DNA of 55,912 nt. Origin: JBBQXY01 sp051004815. GTDB lineage: Bacteria; Chloroflexota; Ktedonobacteria; Ktedonobacterales; Ktedonobacteraceae. The first letter of the stretch is position 1. Each line of letters starts with the position of its first letter. The notes below the pieces were generated by a model. The model made no database searches and had not been told where the DNA came from. It saw nothing but the letters and a program-made list of their open reading frames with translations. Both the position numbers and the translations under genes were made by a program. The stretch is from NCBI GenBank assembly GCA_051004815.1, contig JBPCJY010000255.1:1-55912 (forward strand), written 5' to 3'. Of this stretch, positions 1 through 7,875 are shown one piece after another.

Positions 1-43
1 GTACAATTAGCTGAGGAATTAAAAACAGGAGGATTTTCGGACG

Positions 44-1126
44 ATGAGTGCAACACTTTTGTTAGCTGGTATCAAGCAGCACAAAGTTAAAACTCCACGA
101 CTTGAAGTAGCCTATCTTGAGGCAGGTGCAGGAGGTACAGGAGTGACAGGGAGCATACCCATAGTACTGGTACATGGGAATTGTTCTTCGTCGCTCTTTT
201 TTCAGGACTTTATGTTGGCGTTGGCGGCTACAGACCGTTACAAAATCTATGCACCCGATCTGCGTGGATATGGCGATAGCGAGACGTTACCAGTTGATGC
301 GACACGAGGGGTGCGGGATTTCTCGGACGACCTCGCCGCATTTGTACAAGCACTTGAATTACCACCTTTCCACCTACTGGGCTGGTCGCTCGGTGGCAAT
401 GTGGCAATGCAGTATGCGATAGACTATCCTGGTACCATACGTTCACTCACATTAGAGTCACCGGGTTCGCCGTTTGGCTTCGGTGGCACAAAAGGGGTAG
501 AGGGAAGTCTGACCTGGCCCGATGGTGCGGGCAGTGGCGGGGGTACCGCCAATCCCGATTTCGTGCAACGACTTAGCCAGGGAGATCGTGGCAATGAACA
601 GACCTCCCCGCGCACGGTTATGAATACTTTCTATTTCAAGCCGCCTTTCCATGCTGCACCTGACCGCGAGGAAATATACCTGACAAGCATGCTGGCAATG
701 AAAGTAGCGGAGGGAAACTATCCAGGCGATATTACATCTTCCCAAAATTGGCCCAACGTGGGACCTGGCACGAAGGGTGTCAACAATGCCCTCTCGCCAG
801 TCTACCTGCATCAGGGAGAGTTTGCCACTATCAGTCAGCAACCGCCGGTTCTATGGATGCGCGGCGCAGATGATCAAATCGTTGCTGACTCGTCTTTGTT
901 CGATTTAGGCTTTTTAGGCCAGCTAGGGGCAGTACCCAACTGGCCCGGTGCCGAGGTCTACCCGCCCCAACCCATGGTCTCACAAGTGCGTCTGGTGCTA
1001 GATAACTATCAATCAAATGGTGGTCAATACAGCGAAGTGATTCTGGCAGATTGTGGTCATTCTCCGCATATTGAGAAAGCGGCCGCAGTGCTGGAATTTT
1101 TCATAGAGTTTGTGGGTGCGAATTAA
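44..1126 (+). CDS. alpha/beta hydrolase
   Basis: A 360-residue alpha/beta-hydrolase-fold protein, probably a soluble esterase or related hydrolase; the substrate cannot be told. The oxyanion-strand motif VLVHGN lies near residue 42, the nucleophile elbow GWSLGG puts the catalytic serine at residue 115, a likely acid follows in RGADDQ near residue 275, and the catalytic histidine is in GHSPH near residue 339. A glycine-rich cap segment lies between about residues 150 and 185. An AGGAGG box sits 11 bases before the ATG, a rather long spacing. The gene stands alone and ends just before a strong hairpin that probably terminates it and the converging csbD-like gene. Confidence 0.9.
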   Translation: MSATLLLAGIKQHKVKTPRLEVAYLEAGAGGTGVTGSIPIVLVHGNCSSSLFFQDFMLALAATDRYKIYAPDLRGYGDSETLPVDATRGVRDFSDDLAAFVQALELPPFHLLGWSLGGNVAMQYAIDYPGTIRSLTLESPGSPFGFGGTKGVEGSLTWPDGAGSGGGTANPDFVQRLSQGDRGNEQTSPRTVMNTFYFKPPFHAAPDREEIYLTSMLAMKVAEGNYPGDITSSQNWPNVGPGTKGVNNALSPVYLHQGEFATISQQPPVLWMRGADDQIVADSSLFDLGFLGQLGAVPNWPGAEVYPPQPMVSQVRLVLDNYQSNGGQYSEVILADCGHSPHIEKAAAVLEFFIEFVGAN

Positions 1127-1139
1127 CTCATTCACATAG

Positions 1140-1183
1140 AAATAAGGAGGCCAACAAGCAATTGCTCGTTGGCCTCCTTATTT
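1140..1183. terminator. bidirectional intrinsic terminator
   Basis: A perfect 16-bp inverted repeat (arms 1140-1155 and 1168-1183) has A-rich and T-rich ends on both strands, and its loop holds the further palindrome AGCAATTGCT. It lies between two converging genes, so it can serve both. Confidence 0.85.
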
Positions 1184-1207
1184 CTACATGCCACGCAGGA
1201 CTACTGA

Positions 1208-1441
1208 TTAAGCTCCCTGAGTGTCTTCTTTGAGCTTATCATCTACTTTCTGCTCAACATGGCCGGCCTTGGACTGCACTTTACCGCCTGCTTCGCGGGC
1301 TGCGCCTTTGGCCTCGGTAGAAGTATCGCCGGTTAACTGGCCAGCTTTTTTCTGAACTTTACCAGCAACCTGATTGGCTGCGCCTTTCACCTTATCATCT
1401 GCTCCCTGTGTACCAAGGTCTTTGTTCTGTTCGTCGCTCAT
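1208..1441 (-). CDS. CsbD-like stress protein
   Basis: A 77-residue, highly charged protein rich in Ala, Lys, Gly and Gln, without a membrane segment. It has two imperfect repeats of the CsbD type (DKVKGAANQVAGKVQKKAGQ and a second one starting EAKGAAREAGGKVQSKAGH). CsbD-family proteins are small general-stress proteins of unknown mechanism. AGAGGAG stands seven bases before the ATG, which supports the start. It converges on the alpha/beta hydrolase gene across a shared hairpin. Confidence 0.88.
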   Translation of the reverse strand: MSDEQNKDLGTQGADDKVKGAANQVAGKVQKKAGQLTGDTSTEAKGAAREAGGKVQSKAGHVEQKVDDKLKEDTQGA

Positions 1442-1609
1442 ATATATTCTCCTCTTTGAGTCTTCGCTAACAAGACTAAACGATTACCGTACATTCTGTT
1501 ACGCAGGATGTACAGGCTTCCCTTATAAACACTCTTGAGGCAAGCAAAACGTATACAGAACAAGAGAACTTATGCTAAAAAGGCGCAACGAATTGCTGCA
1601 CCTATAGCG

Positions 1610-1655
1610 GAGACGGGCCGATAAATCGGCGGTGGACTCGATAAATCGCGTCCCT
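1610..1655. repeat. short palindromic dispersed-repeat-like element
   Basis: Two copies of the core CGATAAATCG occur 20 bases apart; the first lies in the palindrome GCCGATAAATCGGC (1617-1630). The segment lies in the 270-base gap between csbD and pepF, where I see no gene. It resembles REP-type intergenic repeats, but only one block is present in this window. Confidence 0.4.
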
Positions 1656-1711
1656 ACGGCTCTATCCAGGTCGTGAACTTGACGCCTATTGGGTGCCATG
1701 AATTGCAAGCA

Positions 1712-3505
1712 CTACAGCAATTCTTCCATCTGTGACAGGTGCGACGCAAAGAGTTGCAATGCCTGGCGGACTGGTTCTGGCGAGTTCATGTCAACACCTG
1801 CTTTCTTGAGCAGGTTAATGCTGTAGTCAGACGAGCCGGAGCGCAGGAAGCTCAGGTAACGCTCTACAGCAGGCTGTCCTTCGTGCAAGATGCGCTGCAC
1901 AAGCGCGGAGGCGGCAGAGATACCAGTTGAGTATTGATAGACGTAAAAGCTACTATAGAAGTGCGGAATACGCGCCCACTCGATGTCAATCAGTGGGTCA
2001 ATGGTGGTCTCCCCACCATAGTATTTCTCATTCAGGGCGTGATAGAGGGTACTGAGCATATCAGCCGTCATTGGCTCGCCTTGCTCCGCACGGCTATGCA
2101 CTTGCTGCTCAAACTCAGCGAACATGGTTTGGCGGAAAAGGGTGCCACGGAACCCTTCCAGGGAATGATTGAGAATGGCCAGACGCAATGCCCGATCATC
2201 CGTTGTCTTCAGAAGATACTCCGTCAGCAATCCCTCATTGAGGGTGGAAGCCACCTCAGCCACGAAGATCGTGTAGTCGCCGTATTGATAGGGCTGATTG
2301 CTACGTGTGAAGAACGAATGCATCGAATGGCCCAATTCATGGGCCAGAGTGAACATGCTATCGCGGTTATTCTGGTAGTTGAGCAGGATAAACGGGTTGG
2401 TGCTGTATGCTCCGCCGCTATACGCTCCGCCACGCTTGCCAGGTGTCTCAAACACGTCAATCCAGCGCTCCGTGAAGGCACGTCGCAGCGTATTGGTGTA
2501 GTTCTCGCCCAGGGGGGAGAGCGCGGCAATCACCGTATCACGCGCCTGTTGGTAACTCACCTCTTCCATGGTCTCTTCCACAATCGGCACGTAGAGATCG
2601 TACATGTGCAATTCATCGAGCTGCAAGATGCGCTTGCGCAATTTGAGATAGCGATTGAGCAGAGGAATATGCTCGCTTACCGCCGTCACCAGATTGTCGT
2701 AGACGCTAACCGGAATATTGTAGCGAGCCAGGGCTTGCTCACGGCAAGAAGCATAGTTATGCTGAGTCGCGTAAAAGACATCTGATTTCACATGTGAGGC
2801 AAGCGTAGAGGCAATAGTATTGCGTTGCTTCAAAAATGTCCCCTGCAATGCCTCAAAGGCGTCTTTGCGGACTTGCCGATTGGTGCTACGAATGAAAAGC
2901 TGATAGTTTCCTTTTGTAAGCTCGACCTCTTCCCCGTTCTCGTTCTTAATGGTGGGGAGTTTCAGATCGGCGTTGTCAATCATAGTGAAGATACTGCCGG
3001 GGCCTTCAGCCATCTCAGAGGCGGCGGCCAGGATTGACTCAATTTCGGCAGAGCGGATATGCGCTCGCTTCAAATTCAAATCATCCAACTGCTGTTGATA
3101 GAGAGCAAGTTCCGGTGTCTCTTTCATGAACTGCACCACGGTCTCAGGAGATAAGGCGAGGATTTCCGGTTCAATAAACGAGGCAATTGTCAAAGTGCGC
3201 ACATACAGCTGCATTGCCCGGTCGGCCATCCCCTGGTACAGACTGTTGGTGGTGTCTTCATCTTTACGCATGGAGGCATAGACATAGAGACGTTCAAGGG
3301 CTTGATATATCTCGTCACGCTTCTGTAATAGCGTCCATACAGCCTGCCCGCTTTGTGATAGGGTTCCCTTGAGAGCTTCTAGTTCAGGGAGTCGAAGTTG
3401 GAGGGCTTGAAAATCGCGCTCCCAATCTTCATTTGTGGGAAAAATACTTTCGAGGTTCCAGGTATATTCTTGCTGAATATCGTCTCGACTTTTTATAGCT
3501 TGCAT
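1712..3505 (-). CDS. pepF: oligoendopeptidase F
   Basis: A cytoplasmic zinc endopeptidase of family M3B that cleaves short peptides. The thermolysin-like zinc motif HELGH spans residues 389-393 and is followed by the third ligand region VAEVASTLNEGLL. The ATG chosen at 3505 gives 597 residues, the usual family length of about 600, and is preceded by AAGGAG seven bases upstream. An in-frame start farther upstream would add 38 unconserved residues with no better ribosome site. No signal peptide is seen. A long open frame on the opposite strand (1934-2785) is a shadow of this gene. Confidence 0.95.
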   Translation of the reverse strand: MQAIKSRDDIQQEYTWNLESIFPTNEDWERDFQALQLRLPELEALKGTLSQSGQAVWTLLQKRDEIYQALERLYVYASMRKDEDTTNSLYQGMADRAMQLYVRTLTIASFIEPEILALSPETVVQFMKETPELALYQQQLDDLNLKRAHIRSAEIESILAAASEMAEGPGSIFTMIDNADLKLPTIKNENGEEVELTKGNYQLFIRSTNRQVRKDAFEALQGTFLKQRNTIASTLASHVKSDVFYATQHNYASCREQALARYNIPVSVYDNLVTAVSEHIPLLNRYLKLRKRILQLDELHMYDLYVPIVEETMEEVSYQQARDTVIAALSPLGENYTNTLRRAFTERWIDVFETPGKRGGAYSGGAYSTNPFILLNYQNNRDSMFTLAHELGHSMHSFFTRSNQPYQYGDYTIFVAEVASTLNEGLLTEYLLKTTDDRALRLAILNHSLEGFRGTLFRQTMFAEFEQQVHSRAEQGEPMTADMLSTLYHALNEKYYGGETTIDPLIDIEWARIPHFYSSFYVYQYSTGISAASALVQRILHEGQPAVERYLSFLRSGSSDYSINLLKKAGVDMNSPEPVRQALQLFASHLSQMEELL

Positions 3506-3649
3506 AAAGTACTCCTTAATACGGTACATGATGACACGAGGGAATAGGTATAGTCTCGCGTAATGGTTGTGCTGGCTTGCCACCGATACGCTTACTCTTG
3601 AGGCAAAAACGATGCTCACCCTGGCTCCATTGTATCATCTTTTAGCGCG

Positions 3650-3691
3650 AAAAAAAATACGTAGATGTGCTACACAAAACACATCTACGTA
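3650..3691 (-). terminator. intrinsic terminator of the glycosyltransferase gene
   Basis: On the minus strand a perfect 12-bp stem (arms 3691-3680 and 3669-3658, 10-base loop) is followed at once by a run of eight T residues. It begins 12 bases after the stop codon at 3704. Confidence 0.88.
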
Positions 3692-3703
3692 CGCTATGCG
3701 GTC

Positions 3704-4657
3704 TTATTCGTCCGCGTCTAGTAGTAGATCGTCTCTATCGCCCCATTTTTCAAGGAAACGATAGAAATTCCGTTTGGTCAAGCGCGTCCGCTCAGCGTCG
3801 GATAGGCGAGTATTCTGCATGCCTGGATTGCTCAGCAGGGGTAAATCTGGTGTGACGGTGACTTTTGCGCCGCTATCTCGTACCAGAAAGTTGAAATCAA
3901 CGTCCATATAGTACGGGTGGCGATAGCCCTCGTCGAATAGGCCCACCTTTTGTAAGAGGCGACGGGGGAAAGCCATACATTGCTTATCCACCACCTCTAC
4001 CTCCAATTGCTGGCTCTCTTCAAAGTGGCGCAAGTCCTCCGTGTGCAAACCATGCCAACCGGTAATACCAATTTGAGCATCGGACAACGTTTCAGCCAGG
4101 GGCGTAAACACATCACCGGTCAACTCAAGGCTGCTATCAAGCAGTAGAATATAACGGCCTCGGCTCTGCTTCAAGCCAATGTTACGGGCTTCGGCCTCAC
4201 CCATCATGCGCGTCACATGCAATACATGCACACGCGGATCATTATAGCGCAGCGTTGCCGACCAGATGCTCAATTCATCCCGCGAGGCATTGTCAACCAG
4301 GATAAGCTCGATATCATGATGAGCGGCAAAGCGCAAAACACTTTCAACACAACGTTGAGTTTGTTCAAAGCTATCGTGCGCCAGAATATTCACAGAAAAA
4401 GTGCAGTGGTCAGGCTCATCCAGCAGCGATGGCAACTGACGTGCTGTGCGATAGGTCTGCCCATCCACTTCGATACTGGGAAGAATTATTAAATGCGCTC
4501 CATGGGGGTTATCTTTAATTGCATAACCAGCCTCCTCAATTTGACGTTTCAGAACGTCTGCTCGGTCGTATCGACCGCGTTTACGTAACATATCGCGCTC
4601 ATGGGAGAGCGCAAGAATATCTGCAGGGATTGCATGGTGATATGGCTTTGTGGTCAT
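3704..4657 (-). CDS. GT2 glycosyltransferase with CysRS-tail-like N-terminus
   Basis: Residues from about 85 onward form a family 2 glycosyltransferase: SVNILAHDSFEQTQRCVESV, then ELILVDNASRDE, then GEARNIGLKQSRGRYILLLD (a DxD-like position), and a C-terminal part ending near KWGDRDD. The first 65 residues are different. They read like the C-terminal anticodon-region helices of cysteinyl-tRNA synthetase, with a pattern ER-x3-RK-x4-Y-x2-AD-x8-GY-x-IKD-x3-G. No synthetase catalytic motifs are present. I prefer the ATG at 4657 (317 residues), because GGAAGG lies nine bases before it; the ATG three codons upstream sits directly on that box. The acceptor is unknown. The gene ends in a good intrinsic terminator. 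Confidence 0.85.
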   Translation of the reverse strand: MTTKPYHHAIPADILALSHERDMLRKRGRYDRADVLKRQIEEAGYAIKDNPHGAHLIILPSIEVDGQTYRTARQLPSLLDEPDHCTFSVNILAHDSFEQTQRCVESVLRFAAHHDIELILVDNASRDELSIWSATLRYNDPRVHVLHVTRMMGEAEARNIGLKQSRGRYILLLDSSLELTGDVFTPLAETLSDAQIGITGWHGLHTEDLRHFEESQQLEVEVVDKQCMAFPRRLLQKVGLFDEGYRHPYYMDVDFNFLVRDSGAKVTVTPDLPLLSNPGMQNTRLSDAERTRLTKRNFYRFLEKWGDRDDLLLDADE

Positions 4658-4706
4658 ACACTCCATCCTTCCGTACTACTATTTGTTTCTGCCCACAAAT
4701 GACTTG

Positions 4707-6371
4707 CTACCAACCTAGCGCGAGACCGTCACAGCGCGGGTCGGCGGCTCCCTCAAAAATATGAGTATCAGGATTGATGCGAATGGCTTGCGCGTGGCCC
4801 ATGCCATCTTCCCACGGCCCTTCAATGACGGTTTGATGGCCCAGGAGATCAAGTTCCAGGGCAACACCGCTCATGAAGCGTCGTTCCAACTTGACAACCT
4901 CGCCAATTCTTTGCGCGACATCCCCATCAACGCCCTGTTGACCACTGACTTCTTGTCCTTTACCCGGTGAGGCCATTCTCACACGCACACTGCGCCAGCG
5001 AGGTGCAGCAATGGCCTGCTGCACATTCAAACCAAAATCGAGTAGTGCCGAAAGCAACTGTACATGAATTTGTGGTTGAGCATCGCCGCCCATTGAGCCT
5101 AACGCGAGATAGGGTCTACCGTTTTTCAATACCATCGCGGGTGTCAGCGTATGCATGGTGCGCTTCCCCGCCTGCAAGTAATTGACGTGGCGTGGGTCAA
5201 GCGAAAAGTACGCGCCACGATTTTGCAACAACACACCGGTATCGCCGCCAACGACGCCACTGCCAAAACCATTGTATAGGCTCTGGATCAAGGAGACAAC
5301 ATTACCTTCTCTATCGGCGACACAAAGATACATCGTATCGCCCTCTTTTTCTGGCCCCGCGGTAAAATGCGGCGTCGCCCTGGTCAATTTTATCCGCGCA
5401 CGCTGCTGCTCGGCATAGGATTTGCTCAGTAAATGCTCGACAGGTATATTCACGAACGCGGGGTCAGAAATGTAGCGATCGCGATCAGCAAAGGCCAGTT
5501 TTTTGGCTTCCAGGAACAGATGCAGGTAATCAGCCGTCTGGTAGCCCAGGGACTTGAGATCAAAACCTTCCAATATGTTAAGCATCTCCAGCGCGACGAT
5601 ACCTTGCGAATTGGGAGGAAATTCATAGACCTCGTAGCCGCGATAGGTAGTCGAGAGCGGCTCAACCCAATCCGATTGGTGCTGCTGCATATCCTCCAGC
5701 GAGAGCAGACCACCGCACTGCTGTACATACTCTGTAATGGTTCGGGCCAGGGAACCGCGATAAAAAGCGTCGCGACCTTCTTGCACCAATGTGCGATAGG
5801 TGCGAGCGAGATGTGGCTGGCGCAGAATGTCTCCGGTACGGGGAGGTTTGCCATCTGGCACAAATATGCCAGCACTACTCTCCCATTGCCGGAGAATTGG
5901 CTCCGCGGCCTGCTTCAACCAGCCGCTGAGTTTGGGACTGACAGGCATTCCCTCTTCCGCTAAGCCAATAGCGGGAGCAAAGATTTGTTCCGCTGGTAGC
6001 GTCCCAAAGCGATGTAAGGCTTCAAACCAGCCATCTACCGCCCCCGGCACAGTGATCGGAAGTGGGCCGCGTAAGGGTATCGCCTTCATGTTATGCGACG
6101 CAAAGTACTCCGGCGTCATCGCACGAGGCGCACGTCCACTCCCATTCAAAGCGTGCAGTTGCTGTGTTTTGGCCTCCCAGACGAGCATAAAGATATCCCC
6201 ACCAGCCGAACATGCCGATGGATAGACCACAGTCATAGCGGCATTAGCCGCAATAGCTGCATCAATCGCATTGCCACCTTGAATGAGAATGGAAAGGCCT
6301 GCCTGAGTAGCGAGGTAATGAGCACAAGCAACCATACCACGAGTGCCAAGCACAGGTTGTTCGGAGAGCAT
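4707..6371 (-). CDS. gamma-glutamyltransferase family protein (YwrD-like)
   Basis: An N-terminal-nucleophile hydrolase of the gamma-glutamyltranspeptidase family, 554 residues. The autoprocessing and nucleophile threonine is Thr346 in GDTMYLCVADREGNVVS, the form seen in YwrD and cephalosporin-acylase-like members; GFGSGVV follows. The N-terminal ALGLHAV-type region and the motif PNSQGIVALEMLNIL are also typical. There is no clear signal peptide, which fits the cytoplasmic YwrD group better than exported glutathione-degrading enzymes. AGAGG lies eight bases before the ATG. The gene follows the mannose-1-phosphate guanylyltransferase gene on the same strand after 88 bases, with no obvious functional link. 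Confidence 0.92.
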   Translation of the reverse strand: MLSEQPVLGTRGMVACAHYLATQAGLSILIQGGNAIDAAIAANAAMTVVYPSACSAGGDIFMLVWEAKTQQLHALNGSGRAPRAMTPEYFASHNMKAIPLRGPLPITVPGAVDGWFEALHRFGTLPAEQIFAPAIGLAEEGMPVSPKLSGWLKQAAEPILRQWESSAGIFVPDGKPPRTGDILRQPHLARTYRTLVQEGRDAFYRGSLARTITEYVQQCGGLLSLEDMQQHQSDWVEPLSTTYRGYEVYEFPPNSQGIVALEMLNILEGFDLKSLGYQTADYLHLFLEAKKLAFADRDRYISDPAFVNIPVEHLLSKSYAEQQRARIKLTRATPHFTAGPEKEGDTMYLCVADREGNVVSLIQSLYNGFGSGVVGGDTGVLLQNRGAYFSLDPRHVNYLQAGKRTMHTLTPAMVLKNGRPYLALGSMGGDAQPQIHVQLLSALLDFGLNVQQAIAAPRWRSVRVRMASPGKGQEVSGQQGVDGDVAQRIGEVVKLERRFMSGVALELDLLGHQTVIEGPWEDGMGHAQAIRINPDTHIFEGAADPRCDGLALGW

Positions 6372-6459
6372 AGCGGCGACCTCTTTTCCTACAACAACAC
6401 AGCACCAATCAGTTTTGCTATATATTATAGCACAGTGAAATGTTCTGATACTGCTAGCA

Positions 6460-7524
6460 TCAAGCTTTTTTCTGCTCGCTCTCCGCCAGTTCCTTGACGC
6501 GTTGGACGGAATCTTTGTGGCAAATCACAGTCTTGTCGTCCATGACGACGACGACTATATCCTCCAAGCCGATAGTATAGATGGGATTTGGCGTCGTATT
6601 GTAGACAAAAACATTCTGGCTAGCAAGGTTCATATGGCTACCAACGGCCCCAACACCATGGTCATCGGTGGGGAACAGAGCACCATACTGCTCCCAGTTG
6701 CCTACATCATTCCAGCCTAGATCAGCAGGTATCACGACCAGGTTTTTTGTCTTCTCCAGGATACCAGTATCAATGGAGGCGGGAGTAATCGTGGGCCAGA
6801 TTTCATCGATGGTTAATCTTTCCTGTGGCGTCCCCATTGCATCAACAATCTGAGCAATTTTCCGCGCTGTTTCGGGTAGATGAGTGCGCATTTCGGCCAG
6901 GATTGTCTCGACCTTCCAGATAAACATGCCGCTATTCCATACGTAATGCCCATCTTGCAGATAGTGCTGTGCCGTCGCCAGATTGGGCTTTTCCACGAAG
7001 CGGTCAGCGCGATACGCCTGGTGATTATGCCCCTCGCTGACAGGGTTTGCGAAACGAATGTAGCCATACCCCGTCTCTGGAGTTGTGGGTTTGACCCCTA
7101 GCGTCACCAGATAGCCTTGTTCGGCTAACTGATAGCCAAGCTGTAGCGATTGTTGCAAATCCTCCACATGGGAGATCACGGCATCGGCATGAAAAGATGC
7201 CATAATGGCCTGCGGGTCTTGCCGGGCAATAGTAGCCGCTACCAAACCAATTGCTGGTGCTGTATTACGTCCCATCGGCTCACCGAGCAAATGATTGGCC
7301 GGGATGGAAGGCAAATGTTCGTGAACCAGTTCAATCATCGAGCGGCCTGTGACGACCCAGGCCCGTTCGGGTGTGATAAACGGTGCAACTCGTGCCAGGG
7401 TTGCTTGTATCATACTTTGACCACTGGGAAGTGGTAGAAATTGCTTGGGAAAGCCAGGCGTACTGAGCGGCCACAACCTCGTACCATTGCCGCCTGCCAG
7501 AATAACTGCATGTAAATGTTTCAT
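6460..7524 (-). CDS. manC: mannose-1-phosphate guanylyltransferase
   Basis: Makes GDP-mannose from mannose 1-phosphate and GTP for glycan synthesis. The nucleotidyltransferase signature LAGGNGTRLWPLS at residues 10-22 is followed by PKQFLPL. Other family blocks are ETGYGYI, VEKPN near residue 178, and WNSGMFIWK. At 354 residues it lacks the C-terminal cupin-type isomerase domain of bifunctional ManC/AlgA enzymes, so it is the short GMP type. AGGTGAGG lies about 13 bases before the ATG. It supplies a precursor that glycosyltransferases in this region could use. Confidence 0.93.
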   Translation of the reverse strand: MKHLHAVILAGGNGTRLWPLSTPGFPKQFLPLPSGQSMIQATLARVAPFITPERAWVVTGRSMIELVHEHLPSIPANHLLGEPMGRNTAPAIGLVAATIARQDPQAIMASFHADAVISHVEDLQQSLQLGYQLAEQGYLVTLGVKPTTPETGYGYIRFANPVSEGHNHQAYRADRFVEKPNLATAQHYLQDGHYVWNSGMFIWKVETILAEMRTHLPETARKIAQIVDAMGTPQERLTIDEIWPTITPASIDTGILEKTKNLVVIPADLGWNDVGNWEQYGALFPTDDHGVGAVGSHMNLASQNVFVYNTTPNPIYTIGLEDIVVVVMDDKTVICHKDSVQRVKELAESEQKKA

Positions 7525-7875
7525 GTGGGAGATACCTCACCTCTCAATCTTGTTCCATGAATCTCACATCGTTGTGACAGTTCATGTGTGATGCAAGGAT
7601 TGTAACGGGGTTTAGCGGTTGTGTCAAATGCAAATCTCTATTGAAACGTTGGGCCGGTAAGAAGATTGCTTAATCGCTTTAAGCTATCATGGATATAGGC
7701 TGCAAAGTGATCTTCGTGAATACGTAGCCAAAAAGCACGCAACTACTAGCCAGCGTGTGTTTATTATGGTATGCTTGTCACGCAAAGTCGCAAGCGGCGG
7801 TGTTGAAAAAGAGTGAATAGCAGCGAACACAAGCGGCAATAAACGTGTTGGACGTGTAGCAATAGAGCGAGAATA
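7525..7875. other. 351-base divergent intergenic region
   Basis: It separates the divergent manC and murJ genes and should hold promoters for both. I see a short palindrome CTTAATCGCTTTAAG near 7672-7686. I see no convincing consensus promoter, no RNA gene and no coding region. Short open frames antisense to the start of murJ are composition shadows. Confidence 0.5.

Noticed and set aside
1934..2785. 283-codon open frame on the plus strand
   Set aside because: It lies wholly opposite pepF, has no ribosome site and low-complexity shadow composition; pepF on the minus strand has clear family motifs.
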